NCBI GenBank assembly: GCA_003427395.1
Contig: BFEA01000313.1
Location: forward strand, 698,280 to 732,370
Direction of reading: 5' to 3'
From: Chara braunii
Lineage: Eukaryota; Streptophyta; Charophyceae; Charales; Characeae
DNA length: 34,091 nucleotides
The notes beneath the pieces are model-generated. The model searched no databases. It was not told where the DNA came from and worked only from the letters and a program-made list of their open reading frames with translations. Both the position numbers and the translations under genes were made by a program. This document shows, piece by piece, positions 1-8,669 of this stretch; position 1 is the first letter of the stretch; every line of letters begins with the position of its first letter.

Positions 1-148
1 CCTGGTCGGGCAAGTGGCCCCGGACCACTTCGGTAGCCAAAGTTTATGTTTTTTCAATTTTTTTTTTTTTTTTTTGTGATACCTTCTCTCATCATTGCAC
101 GGTCGGACCGCCCGGGCAAACAAGGTGACTCGGGCCGCCCGACTGGTA
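1..148. repeat. possible small GC-rich inverted-repeat element
   Basis: The first 11 bases (ending GGTCGGGC) are nearly the reverse complement of 137-146 (GCCCGACTGG). The two ends enclose a run of 18 T at 58-75 and further GC-rich palindromic words around 101-118. This could be a short non-autonomous DNA element cut by the window edge. The arms are only about 10 bp and the left boundary is not visible, so chance is a serious alternative. Confidence 0.2.
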
Positions 149-449
149 GCCTAGGTAGGAATTCTATTTATTCCAATCACTAAAGCATTCTTTTGGCCGG
201 CTAGACCTCGTTTAATACTTTGGTTAATTTGTTAAATTTGCAAATTGGGTAAATTTACACTTAAATTCCCTGGTTTCGATTAATTTATTGAATTGCAAAT
301 TCTCGCTAAAGTTCCCAACGGAAACCAATTATTGATTTTCTATCTTCCAGAACAATTTCAATGTTTTTTTTTTCGACAAACAATTGGTTTTTGGGACCTG
401 TGACTAAGCAAAATCTTGTTTTTGGCATCCCAAGACTCGATTAGTACTC
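149..449. other. AT-rich spacer, no gene seen
   Basis: AT-rich sequence with short homopolymers (TTTTTTTTTT near 364-374). No open frame, RNA gene or repeat is supported. It may be part of the 5' region of the LINE-like element that follows. Confidence 0.4.
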
Positions 450-830
450 AATCCCGAGGTGGGGAAGGAAACCTATGTCAAGTGCTCTGCTGTTACGATA
501 CAATTTCCCTTTCGTCCATTCATACGCTCGTTCCCCAGGAGGGGAGGCGAACCTCTGTCAAAAGTTTTCGAAAATTTGACGTCCTCCTTTATTGCTTGCT
601 GATACATCCCATTCCAGGACAGGAGGGAACCTTTGTTCAATTGGCCACAAATTCAGACACCCTTTTTCTTTCTGCATGTGGATACACCCGACCCCCAAGC
701 GAGGAGGGGAACGTATGTCCATTCTTTTCTGATCGTGTGATAACATTTCACCCTTTTTCTCGCCACTACATCCATTCCCCAGGAGGAGGAGAACCTTTGT
801 CTAATTCAACAAATTTTTGAGCACCCCAGT
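450..830 (+). repeat. five ~80-bp tandem monomers upstream of LINE-like ORF1
   Basis: A conserved core, roughly CCCCAGGAGGGGA then GAACCTNTGTC, recurs with right ends at 480, 560, 639, 719 and 801, giving periods of 80, 79, 80 and 82. Preceding each core is a second shared word resembling TACATCCATTCCCC. The array ends about 160 bp before the ATG of the ORF1 remnant. Tandem 5'UTR monomers with promoter activity are known in some mammalian L1 families; that this array has the same role is inference. Confidence 0.7.
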
Positions 831-990
831 TCACTGCGGTACAATTGGTACAACTGGTACAGTCAGAGGGCTCGGTCAATCTTACTAACGATTTCTCACG
901 TTTTCCAACTACCCTGTTGGTACAGTTAGAGGGGGAGCGGAAAAGGGATAAAGGTAAGGGAGTAACAAAGGGCAAGGAGATAAGGCAGAG

Positions 991-1518
991 ATGGCGAAAG
1001 AGGGACCGGGAATGGAAACACAAAATTGGTTGGCAGAAAATACAAAAGTGGAAATGATCAAGAGAGCAAAAGTTATGGACGTGGGAAACGAGATCAAAAA
1101 GGAAATAGTGATCAGAGAGTACCCACGGGACTCCTTACCACCCTTAGACGAGTTTTATAGCAAATACGCAGTCCTCTTCACCTTCTCAAGGAAAAGTCAG
1201 GACTTAAACAAAGCGGAGAAGCTAGAGTGGCTATGGGAAAAACTGAAGGACATCGAGTCGATTCCAGGTACAGATCCCAGAGTCACCTTCCAAACGAGGG
1301 GAAGGAACACCATAATGGTGGTCTGCAAGGACGACAAACAGGCGGAATTTCTAAAGAAAAAGACCTTCACCTGCAATTTCTCTGTGGTCACAGTTTACCC
1401 ATGGACTCCCGCCAAACCATCTTCCAAGTGTAGACAATCACTGATGCAAAATTATTTATGGATCCAGTTTGATGGAGTGCAGGAGCGGCTGCATGGGCCG
1501 GTCAAGGCAAGACTCTAA
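991..1518 (+). pseudogene. LINE/gag-type ORF1, N-terminal part (DUF4283-like), broken
   Basis: An open frame of 175 codons starts at ATG 991. Its second half contains an alternation of hydrophobic strands around TIMVVCKDDKQAEFLKKKT, then VVTVYPWTPAKPS and a tryptophan-centred LWIQFDGV. This order resembles the DUF4283 domain that opens ORF1 (gag-like) of plant L1-type retrotransposons, a nucleic-acid-binding, non-enzymatic protein. TAA at 1516-1518 interrupts it, but the same frame continues for 25 codons (1519-1593) with plausible coding (EEYGQFLVMDWITP) to TGA 1594-1596, so the first stop is probably a lesion. The zinc-knuckle part follows in another frame (1620-2366). Five ~80-bp monomers lie upstream. 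No endonuclease or reverse transcriptase is found downstream. Family assignment is from motif order only. Confidence 0.55.
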
Positions 1519-1619
1519 GAGGAGTATGGCCAGTTCCTAGTGATGGATTGGATCACACCCACACCCGATTTTTTGATCCTCAACATGACACCATGATGAC
1601 GTGTATTAACACCCAATGA

Positions 1620-2366
1620 ACTATATCACCACCATTTCTTGAGCTCTTACGTTTTGCGGTCATGGACAAGAAAGTAAAGGCAATTGTCTCCACCAAAAGC
1701 AATCCCTTGTGTTTCAAATGCCGACAAAGAGGATACTTGGGAACAAACCCAAGGTGCCCCAAAAATGCGGACTCATCAAGGAGAAGAAACCTGAAACTAA
1801 CCAGCCTGGAAGAAGTGGAAGGAGAGTTAGAGATGCAAAGTACGGGGATGGATTTTCAACAAATACCGGACTGGGTGTGCGTACTCGAAGGGGAACCAAC
1901 CCAGAAATCCGACATCCCCCCACCCTCAGACACAAGCTGGCAAGTCAAAAACATAGGCAAAAAATCTCCAAAGATTTTCACTACAGTTCCGATACTGAAC
2001 AGGAGGAGAGTACAAGAGGAGAAGAGGCTAAAAGACCTCCAAATGGAGCTGGATAAGACCAGAGAACTGACGGAAAGGCGATGGGTGAAAATGCTGAAAG
2101 ACAAGAAGGCTAGCCAAATGGTAGCAAAATCTGCAACAAACAACACAACGAACAACACTGTGATTAAGTATACGAGAAAGAGGAACCAAAAAGTTGAACA
2201 AGAGGGGAAAACAAGTACAAATGAATCAAGGGTCCAAGAAAAGGATGTGGTGATGGAAGAAACTCAGGAAGACAAAAATCAGGGACAAAAAGAGAAGGAG
2301 GGGACTACACGAATTAAGAAAGCACTAAAAAGCCAACCAGAGAGGAATTTTTTTTTTTCAATATGA
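1620..2366 (+). pseudogene. LINE/gag-type ORF1, zinc-knuckle and basic region, frame-shifted
   Basis: The frame is open from the codon after TGA 1617-1619 to TGA 2364-2366; the ATG at 1662 is unlikely to be a true start because coding sense (FLELLRFAV) precedes it. CFKCRQRGYLGTNPRCPK (about 1710-1763) is a C-X2-C-X4-[H]-X6-C zinc knuckle in which the expected histidine is tyrosine, so metal binding is probably lost. About 190 mostly hydrophilic residues follow, rich in K, E, R, T and Q, with helix-forming runs (EEKRLKDLQMELDKTREL) that suggest a coiled coil or RNA-binding tail. The frame ends at an 11-T run (2348-2358), after which coding sense resumes in another frame. This is a retrotransposon ORF1 remnant of the streptophyte L1 style; a host gene is less likely. 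Confidence 0.55.
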
Positions 2367-2523
2367 GGAAGAGTGGGAGGACAAACCGATGGAGAAAATC
2401 AAGGAGTACATCCAAGTCATGCAGGCACAAAGAGCAAACATGTTTGAGCTACACATGGCCTATGTAAGGGAGGAGGATAAAGCTAGGGGAGACACTTTTT
2501 TTTGCAAGAAATTCGATTATTAG
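2365..2523 (+). pseudogene. ORF1 C-terminal continuation in a third frame
   Basis: Immediately after the 11-T tract the +1-shifted frame reads 52 codons, starting EEEWEDKPMEKIKEYIQVM, helical and charged like the preceding tail, to TAG 2521-2523. An 8-T run (2496-2503) lies inside it. The overlap of frames at a homopolymer is what an indel in a decaying element would produce. No catalytic domain follows. Confidence 0.4.
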
Positions 2524-3545
2524 AAAACAATTATGGAGCTTTGAATAGAAAGGAAGAAGTGACAAAATAATATGCTCAACAATACTGCAGATTCAAGAAG
2601 AATCAGACAAGGAAACAAAGAGGGGGGGAGAGGGGAGAAACATCTGAAGAAGGAGAAGGATGGAGAGAGGACCGTTACAAGATGCCTGAACTTCGAGAGA
2701 CCTACAACAGCAAAAAGAAGACAAATGAGAAGAGAAGGAAACCCAAAGGGAAACAAACGAAAGAAAGGAGGGGAGTAAAAATAAATCACGAAGGATCAAA
2801 AGAAGGGGAGTAGGAATGAGGACGTGCAGGGGGACCAACAGAAAGCATAGGAATCAAACACAGAGAGAAAAACCCTGTTATTGCAATCAGAAGTGTTGGA
2901 GGCCCAAGTGTAGACGTTGTGCGACATTAATAAGGAAATGAGACTTAAGACAACCACTGTTGGAAGCTTGAACGACTGCACACAAATAGAGTCCTGCAAC
3001 AAAACAGTGACAATGAGCAAAACTCTCCTACCCTCAAGGACGATTCTCCCCATGAGACTGAAGGAACAGTCAGAGGAGTAACAAATCGCTACAACAACAA
3101 ATTTCGCCCTCCCAAGACTGGAAAAAAGGTAAGGATTAGAAAAAGGGATGTTCACACTGATCTCAGAAAAGACCCCATTAAAAAGGGGTTTGTTGGGGGA
3201 GGTCCTAAAGGTACCTTCAACAAACGGGAAGGAGAAAATTGACAGGAAGATAGCCTGGACGTGAGACGAGTGGTTGCTCTCTATGACAATGAGACACCCC
3301 TAAAGGGCTATTTTCAATGGAGACCATAATAACAGATATCATAGTTGCCTTACATAACATTGGACACAAGTGTTTTGCCTTAACTTCCGGCAACAAGCTT
3401 GACAAACATGATCGATATTAGAGTACAAAAGAAGGGAGTGGGGGAGATGGGCGGCTTGCTGACTCCCTTCCAGGAAGAAGGGGAGGGGGCAACCTTGCAA
3501 GAAATGAGCCCAACCCTTTCACCGTGAACACACAATTAACTCCAT
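2524..3545. other. purine-rich decayed sequence, no gene
   Basis: 2560-2830 is strongly A/G-rich on the plus strand and gives only low-complexity, lysine/arginine-rich translations. It may be further LINE debris because the bias continues from ORF1. 3100-3545 has no coding frame of note; a short hairpin (ACCCC...GGGGT) lies at about 3172-3189. No endonuclease or reverse transcriptase motifs (such as a YADD-type box) were found in any frame. Confidence 0.4.
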
Positions 3546-3549
3546 AGCT

Positions 3550-3590
3550 GGAACCAGTGTTGTCGCACGGGGTACGGGTTTCAACCCGAA
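3550..3590 (+). repeat. hAT-like transposon end candidate with fold-back
   Basis: The word CAGTGTTGTCGCACGGGG is followed by GGGTACGGGTT and its near-complement AACCCGAAACCC, forming a hairpin of about 12 bp. Plant hAT elements often start with CAGTGTTGTC-like or TAGGGTTGTC-like termini followed by G-rich subterminal repeats; that is the basis of the call. No matching opposite terminus or 8-bp target duplication was located, so this is a solo end at best. Confidence 0.25.
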
Positions 3591-3609
3591 ACCCCTCTGC
3601 CAGGATCCC

Positions 3610-3770
3610 TGAATCCACCCCCCCGCCAACCGAAGCTCACCCCCGCACGCCATCCCAGACATCACCGCCCCCTCGCCCGGCCCACCCCGGCCCCGCTTGG
3701 CACCCCACTCCCTCCACCACCGCCCCCGGCCGCACGCCCACACCCAGCCTCACCCCCACCATTTCACCGC
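3610..3770 (+). repeat. C-rich low-complexity stretch
   Basis: About 160 bp composed largely of CCC, CAC and CCG words, with almost all G confined to GGC/CCGG contexts. Its translations are proline/histidine/arginine runs and should not be read as protein. It lies between the hAT-like end and the palindrome repeat. Confidence 0.6.
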
Positions 3771-3856
3771 TGTTGTCAGGGTTAATACCCTTACAAGGGT
3801 ATTTACCCTCATTTTTACAGTTGACACAACCACGCCATCGGTTGCTATAACAGTGT
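3770..3856 (+). repeat. dispersed palindrome repeat, copy 1
   Basis: Arms 3779-3792 (GGGTTAATACCCTT) and 3795-3808 (AAGGGTATTTACCC) pair at 13 of 14 positions around a 2-base AC centre. Shared flanks extend the repeat: GTTGTC 8-10 bases before, and TTTTACAGTTGACA, CATCGG and CAGTGTCTGA after. Related copies lie at 28051-28140 (same strand) and about 16240-16335 (opposite strand). Function unknown. Confidence 0.65.
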
Positions 3857-4545
3857 CTGACAATAATGAACAATACCCTTGGTCATCAGAGGGACTTAAC
3901 GGGCGAATATCCCGATCCAAGAAACGCGGGTTCATAAGCAAATAATCTGACTCCTAAGCCGAATGAATCAATCAAATGACAATGTGCACTGATGCATCGC
4001 ATGCTAAAAATAAAAGGGATACCCCTTTTGATTGTTTGAGCCGTAGAGAAAGGATGGACAAATTCGAGATAGTTAGCACGCATCTCGGAGGGATATGCAG
4101 AAACCCCCCTTTGACCGTAGGAGTCGAAACGGTTAGTTGACGAAAAAATGGTTAGACCTGGGATGAACAACAACGCACTCAACACGATAACGTTAAAAGT
4201 TAAAACCCCTCTGACCACAAAAGTTGGCAGGGACAAGAAGATAATAAAAAAAAAAACGGGCGGAATGAACCGTTGCCGCGATATAAAATAGTGTGTCGAT
4301 GAGCCTAAAGCTCAATGACACCCTTGAGACTCCATATGACAACACCTGACCTTGAGGCCGAGGTGATTGGAAAATAAAGAATGAGTCCGCCTATCGGACG
4401 GTTCTTTCACCGAGTACGCCAGGAAGAGGGAAAATTAATAAAAGCCCTGAGCCCATGGTCGGGGTAACTCAAGCAGTAAATGAGGAAATAAGGCTAAGTA
4501 AAATAAGTGTCCAATAAGCTTTACATAATGCTAATAGCCCTTGCT
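3857..4545. other. anonymous region, no gene
   Basis: A 116-codon minus-strand frame exists (3886-4236) but has no recognisable domain and looks accidental. The word AAACCCCYYTGACC occurs twice (about 4105-4122 and 4203-4216) and a related AACCCTCCGACC sits at 28289-28300, downstream of the second palindrome copy. This suggests the palindrome repeat extends further in decayed form. Confidence 0.35.
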
Positions 4546-4559
4546 TCACAATCGAAGCA

Positions 4560-4642
4560 GGAGCTAGCCGTTAGGGAACAAACTCGATCGACAAGACAAA
4601 GACGTAGAGATCGAATCCCTGCCCGATCATCAAGCTAGCTCC
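4560..4642 (+). repeat. tRNA-like head of SINE-like unit, copy 1
   Basis: GGAGCTAGC (4560-4568) and GCTAGCTCC (4634-4642) are perfectly complementary, as an extended acceptor stem would be. An A-box-like TAGCCGTTAGGG is at 4565-4576, and a B box GATCGAATCC is at about 4609-4618 with a pairing T-arm 3' side (CCCTGC). TTTTT follows directly (4643-4647), a Pol III terminator. The A box is imperfect, so this is a tRNA-derived repeat or pseudogene rather than a working tRNA. A sister copy with a perfect A box is at 28837-28917. Confidence 0.55.
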
Positions 4643-4674
4643 TTTTTATAAAGAGTGCGTCCTTGGCCTCGTCT

Positions 4675-4745
4675 CATTGTGGAAAGTAGGCTTCGATCCC
4701 GTGACTAAAAGATTAGGAGAAGTTGAACTGGCGACAAGGTGAGTT
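4675..4745 (-). repeat. convergent tRNA 3'-half-like module of the SINE-like unit, copy 1
   Basis: Read on the minus strand, a variable-loop/T-arm-like AGTCACGGGATCGAAGCC is preceded by an anticodon-arm-like CTCCTAATC word. The corresponding module at 28940-29010 has AGGTCGCAGGTTCAAGCC in the same relative place. Both sit just downstream of, and pointing toward, the plus-strand tRNA-like module. The 5' half of a tRNA is not clear here. Confidence 0.35.
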
Positions 4746-5140
4746 TCCCCATTAGTTGTTTGCGGAACGGAAAGAAGGCGTTTTGCCGAGATGTCTCATA
4801 GGTGCAATATGAGATGAACCTGTCCCGACTAAGGAGATTGATTCACTTTTATTACATGTCATTAGATTTTTTTATTTTTTATTTTTGTGATCCCGTTTTT
4901 TTTTTTTTTGATGCCCCAACGACGCACACCTCCAGTTTTCTCTTTCACACAGGGAAAGGAATTACGCGGAACAACTAAGAATTTGCCCCGCGAAAAAGGG
5001 CAAATTCGTACTAAGTAGGGTGGCCAGAGATTCACCCATCCCCAGCCAACCGTGAGGAAAATTCTCGTCCACTAGGGGAAAGTAGGGGCAAAGGGAGCAA
5101 ATATGACGTGCATAGAAGGCCAGGAGACAGAAGAACGAGC
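4746..5140. other. anonymous region, no gene
   Basis: Contains T-rich runs at about 4866-4911. No coding frame, RNA gene or repeat copy is supported. Confidence 0.35.
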
Positions 5141-6130
5141 ACAAGATCGGAGAAAAGGTGTCCTACATGATCCAAGCTTGCAGATGAGAATTAAGCTAAC
5201 GCATGCACGAGAAGAAGGGAACGCAGATGGCGGCAAGCCGGAACCAGCAAGTACGTTAGTGGACAGATGAGCTGAGAGGCAGGAAAAACACGATCATGCA
5301 AGTGTCAACAAGGGCCTATGACGTCGCAAATAGTAGCGGTGGTTAAGAGTGAAAGGGAGGTGTGAGGTAGCATGAAGGAGGAAGAAAACGATAGTCGGCG
5401 ATAACAGACAAAGTAGGAATGAGCACGATCTTGAAGGAGAATTAGAGGTCAACGATTGTAATGAGGATCGCTCAATTGCATATAGGAGTGTAAAGGAGAG
5501 GAAGGGAAACTTACCCAATCGAGGCCGAAGGAGATCCTGATTGCAAGAAAAAGGGCGACCAATACGAAGAGACGACCTTTTCATTTCGTATCAAGGTCTC
5601 TGAGATCGGATGAGATAAAAGGTCGTAAGGAGAAGAGTGACGCTAAAGGAGATGAGCAGAGAAGAGAGAAAAAGGTGAGGAAGAAAAAGCTTGTATTGTC
5701 AGATCACGGGGGAATAGGGTGTCCAAGCGTGAAGAGAGGCAAACGCGAGCAACAAACTCGTGATCCGCAACTCGTGAGGGTAGAAAAACGACTATAAAGG
5801 ATGAACTAGGAAGCAACATAAAAAAAAAAAGGACAGAGAGGGAGTCCATATCTCGAGGGAAGAGCTGACTGCTACCTTCCCCCAATCACAGTCGCACCCT
5901 TATTTTTAGATGTACCTGAACGAAAATGCGGTAAGAATATCGGAGTGGATAAGGGAGAGAAGACGGCCGAAAATTACAGTGGGAGGGGAGGAAGGAAGAT
6001 AGATTCCGTAAGAGGAGGGGATAGTGAAGAAAGAAGGATTGCTTACCTTTCTTTTTTTTAAGCACGTTTGGCTGACAATTCTTCGTTCGAACTGATTGAG
6101 GTGAGTTCCGTCACTTGATATTTTCATTAT
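5141..6130 (-). other. purine-rich region with minus-strand donor-like sites
   Basis: The plus strand is rich in GAGAAG/GGAG words (pyrimidine-rich on the minus strand). Minus-strand splice-donor-like sites occur at 5513-5514 (TTGGGTAAGTT) and 6045-6046 (AAAGGTAAGC). The first is preceded by an open minus-strand stretch of about 70 bp that begins with an ATG. The setting resembles 29640-31420, where exon-like modules end in comparable donors. No protein family is recognised, and coding status is uncertain. Confidence 0.25.
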
Positions 6131-6645
6131 TTATTTATTTTATTTTGAGAAGACAAATGAGTATGACACATAATTATAAATAAGCAGAAATATGACCTGC
6201 TTCTTTCTGTCATATTTTTCTTCTTACTTACTATTTCCCTTGTCTAAGAAGGTTACTCAGAATGCCAAATGACCAAATATGGTATGCTTACCATCTTTTC
6301 CCGGACATAAAGCACTTTGTTTTGGGTTCAGAATAGCGAGAGTATGCTCATTTGTTTTTAAATTAGGTTTATTATTATTATTACTATCATCATGATTGTT
6401 ACCTTTCCCTAATGATAGTCAAACTACATTCTTCTGACTCTGATCTTTTTATTTCGATCAACTTTATTTTAACCTTGACAGCACCCAGACACATTGTAAG
6501 GGACACATTATGAGGATGACTCTCAATGCCGAGGGGTGACGAATGAAAGAGAGATAAAAGAAGAGAGAGAAGGGGGGGGGGAGGGGAGGAGAATGGAGTA
6601 TGAAAACTCAAATGGTACTGTGAAAACCCGGCCCACAAGCTTATT
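6131..6645. other. AT-rich spacer with a GA/G tract
   Basis: Includes a short TTA repeat (6368-6382) and a purine tract at 6547-6598 containing a run of about ten G. No gene is supported. Confidence 0.4.
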
Positions 6646-6649
6646 TCAA

Positions 6650-7060
6650 CACTCTTAATGATTTATTTTATGACTGGGGTAGTGCTATTTACAATGAACC
6701 TTGGGTTCAGAAGATCTGGGGAGTGTAGCAGCAATCTACTACAGAAAAACAGGAGATTGCCGCTAGTAAGGCCTACGAAAACACGGGCTGAAGACGATAC
6801 TGACTTCTGAGTTTTGTCGCCATAGTAAACGTCTTTCTAAGGGTCCTACGTCTTTCAGAGTACGAGGGCGTGTTGATCTACATGCCGATCTGAACAAATG
6901 TCAGGTTGAGTGTGTGTGTGACTCGCAAGGACACTTGTTTATGGTAATCTCGCACGACTCATGCTTACATCTGATAACAACCTTTTAGGATGGCAGTGGG
7001 AAAGATACTCAGGTAGCCTAAATAAGCCCTAAAACTTGGTACAACAGGGAAAGCACTAAA
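6650..7060 (-). repeat. dispersed family R2, diverged unit 1
   Basis: The words CTGACTTCTGAGTTTTGTCGCC (in part, near 6799-6820) and following sequence align with 7216-7245 and 8373-8400. This is the most diverged of three same-strand units at about 6650, 7060 and 8270. The alignment was made by eye and its limits are approximate. Confidence 0.35.
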
Positions 7061-7485
7061 ATAGCTAGAATAGGTTGCATGAGAGACGATTAACTTGTGT
7101 GGGTGTGTGGCTGATAAAGTAGTCAGGCGAGTTGATGCTGCCACGAGTTATTGGTAATTGCAACCATCGACACCAACGGATTAAGACTAATATGACTTGT
7201 CAAGACACGAACTGAGGACATAACTAATTTCAGAGTTTTACGGCTGCAATGAATGCCTTGTTGAAACACCCGTTTTTTTTTAGTTCCTAAGTCTGTGTGT
7301 ATGAGCGTTTGCTGGCCAGTGTGCCTACTTGAGTAATAGTTGGTCTGAGTATGTATGTGCCCTACACAGACACCTAATCGAGAGCAGACTTCACAAAGCC
7401 GATACATACCTATGGCCGTAACTGTGAGGGAAGCAGGGGTAGGCCCACCACACCTATGATAGTGATAATAAACACTCAAGTAGCC
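7061..7485 (-). repeat. dispersed family R2, unit 2
   Basis: On the minus strand this unit contains a frame with VTAIGMYRLCEV (7387-7422) that matches VTAIGKYRSCEV encoded on the plus strand at 28581-28616. It shares AITNNSW/VITKNW-type and RVLT/RILT-type stretches with the unit at 8295-8534. Units therefore align both as DNA and as protein, although no complete gene or known domain is visible. A donor-like ATAGGTATGT is present at the same place as ATAGGTAAGT in the 28586 copy. Confidence 0.5.
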
Positions 7486-7514
7486 AAACTGCGATCAGAC
7501 TTGTCTTCTTCTCA

Positions 7515-8260
7515 CGCAGCGTGCATGCGAGACAGATGACGATCGAACTGGCGCACAATGCCCACACAAAACTCAAATATAAACAAAGCCAGCAACACAG
7601 TTCAGATTAAAACTTGTATGCGATCGCTATGGCGCAAGAGCACCCAATAACAACTCCCACTCAATCATCCGTATTCCCAAGCAACTTGTTCGCACACACA
7701 CATTCTGAATCACCTTGGATGTTCCGTATACACACACACACTAACCTCCTACCTGACAACTATAGTTGTCGATCACCTCCTACTACTAACATATGGCTAC
7801 GACCGCGTCTTCCTCCTCTTGACCCGCTTCATCTTTGGGCAACTACACACCTCCGTACAGAAGACATACATACGACACTTTCACATGGTTCATAGGCAGA
7901 ATGAATGAATGACTTGACACTACCTCTTTATTTATACTTCGGATCATCAAAGGTCTGCCCTCTGATCTTGTGCCCAGGGAATGCTCAGTCCCACATGGTA
8001 CTTGCTGACTGGACAAAGTGCACGTTGGGACCAAGTACTGCTCACTAGGACCGATAAATATTTAGGACTGTTCTTGGTGACTGTGCTAAAAAAACTTCCC
8101 CTGCCGACTCAGGCGCACACTGACTTTATGACCTACGAACAACCACCTTCAGAAGTTCCGAAAAACTGTAAGTCTTGACCTTCAAGACTATAGCAACTAC
8201 AACCTGTTCCACTGCGAAGATTCCTAGAATGTAGAATTACGGCTTAAGGTCCGACGACCA
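7515..8260 (+). repeat. dispersed repeat family R3, copy 1
   Basis: Aligns collinearly with 31800-32440. Shared landmarks are AACTGGCG with CCCACNCAAAACT near the left end, GAATGAATGACT (about 7902-7913), ACCTCTTNATTTATA, GGTCTGCCCT, and GGTACTTGCTG near 7998-8008. It interrupts or adjoins the R2 units on both sides. No coding frame is conserved between the copies. Confidence 0.5.
8171..8189. other. short hairpin
   Basis: AGTCTTG and CAAGACT pair perfectly across a 5-base loop. Role unknown; common by chance at this length. Confidence 0.2.
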
Positions 8261-8269
8261 TACTATTTG

Positions 8270-8620
8270 CAAACAACCAGGGGAATTATTGCTGCTACCA
8301 ATTCTTGGTGATTACGACCACTAATAACAACATATTATCCCTAATACGACCTGTCAAGATACGGTATGAGAAAATGACTGATATCTGAATTTTGCCTCTA
8401 TGCGCTTTGTTGAGGTACCCGCTTTCGACAAATATTCTTAGTCTGTGTGAGGGTATGTAGTTGGTGTCTGCGTGCTTGGCTGAACGCACGGTGGTTTGCG
8501 GAATTTGCCTCAGCATGCCACTGGTCCTATACACACCTATGACCGCTACTTTGAGGAAAAGAGCGGGAAAGACTTGGAAGTAGTAGGGTTAGGCCCGTGA
8601 CTAGTAAACCAGTGAGAAAA
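8270..8620 (-). repeat. dispersed family R2, unit 3
   Basis: On the minus strand the sequence GGCCTAACCC, then CCCGCTCTTTTCCTCAAAG, then GTCATAGGTGTG aligns with 28536-28596 on the plus strand and with 7405-7450 on the minus strand. A 79-codon minus frame (8295-8534) has scattered similarity to the frame at 7123-7479. Likely a degraded mobile or duplicated unit. Confidence 0.45.
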
Positions 8621-8644
8621 AAACCTAAAATAATGGAAATAGAG

Positions 8645-8665
8645 CCGCGACACCCAGAGTCGCGG
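8645..8665. other. GC hairpin
   Basis: CCGCGAC and GTCGCGG form a 7-bp perfect stem with a 7-base loop. No associated gene. Confidence 0.25.
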
Positions 8666-8669
8666 GAGG

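Noticed and set aside
766-1057. Overlapping plus and minus frames around the monomer array
   Set aside because: They lie in the array and 5' region and are shadows of the repeat. The coding signal begins at 991.
3779-3808. Palindrome as a Helitron 3' terminal hairpin
   Set aside because: No CTRR end follows within the expected distance in any of the three copies, and flanking similarity continues on both sides of the hairpin.
3886-4236. 116-codon minus-strand frame
   Set aside because: No domain, no related copy and no splice or promoter context. Its length is within chance expectation for this amount of sequence.
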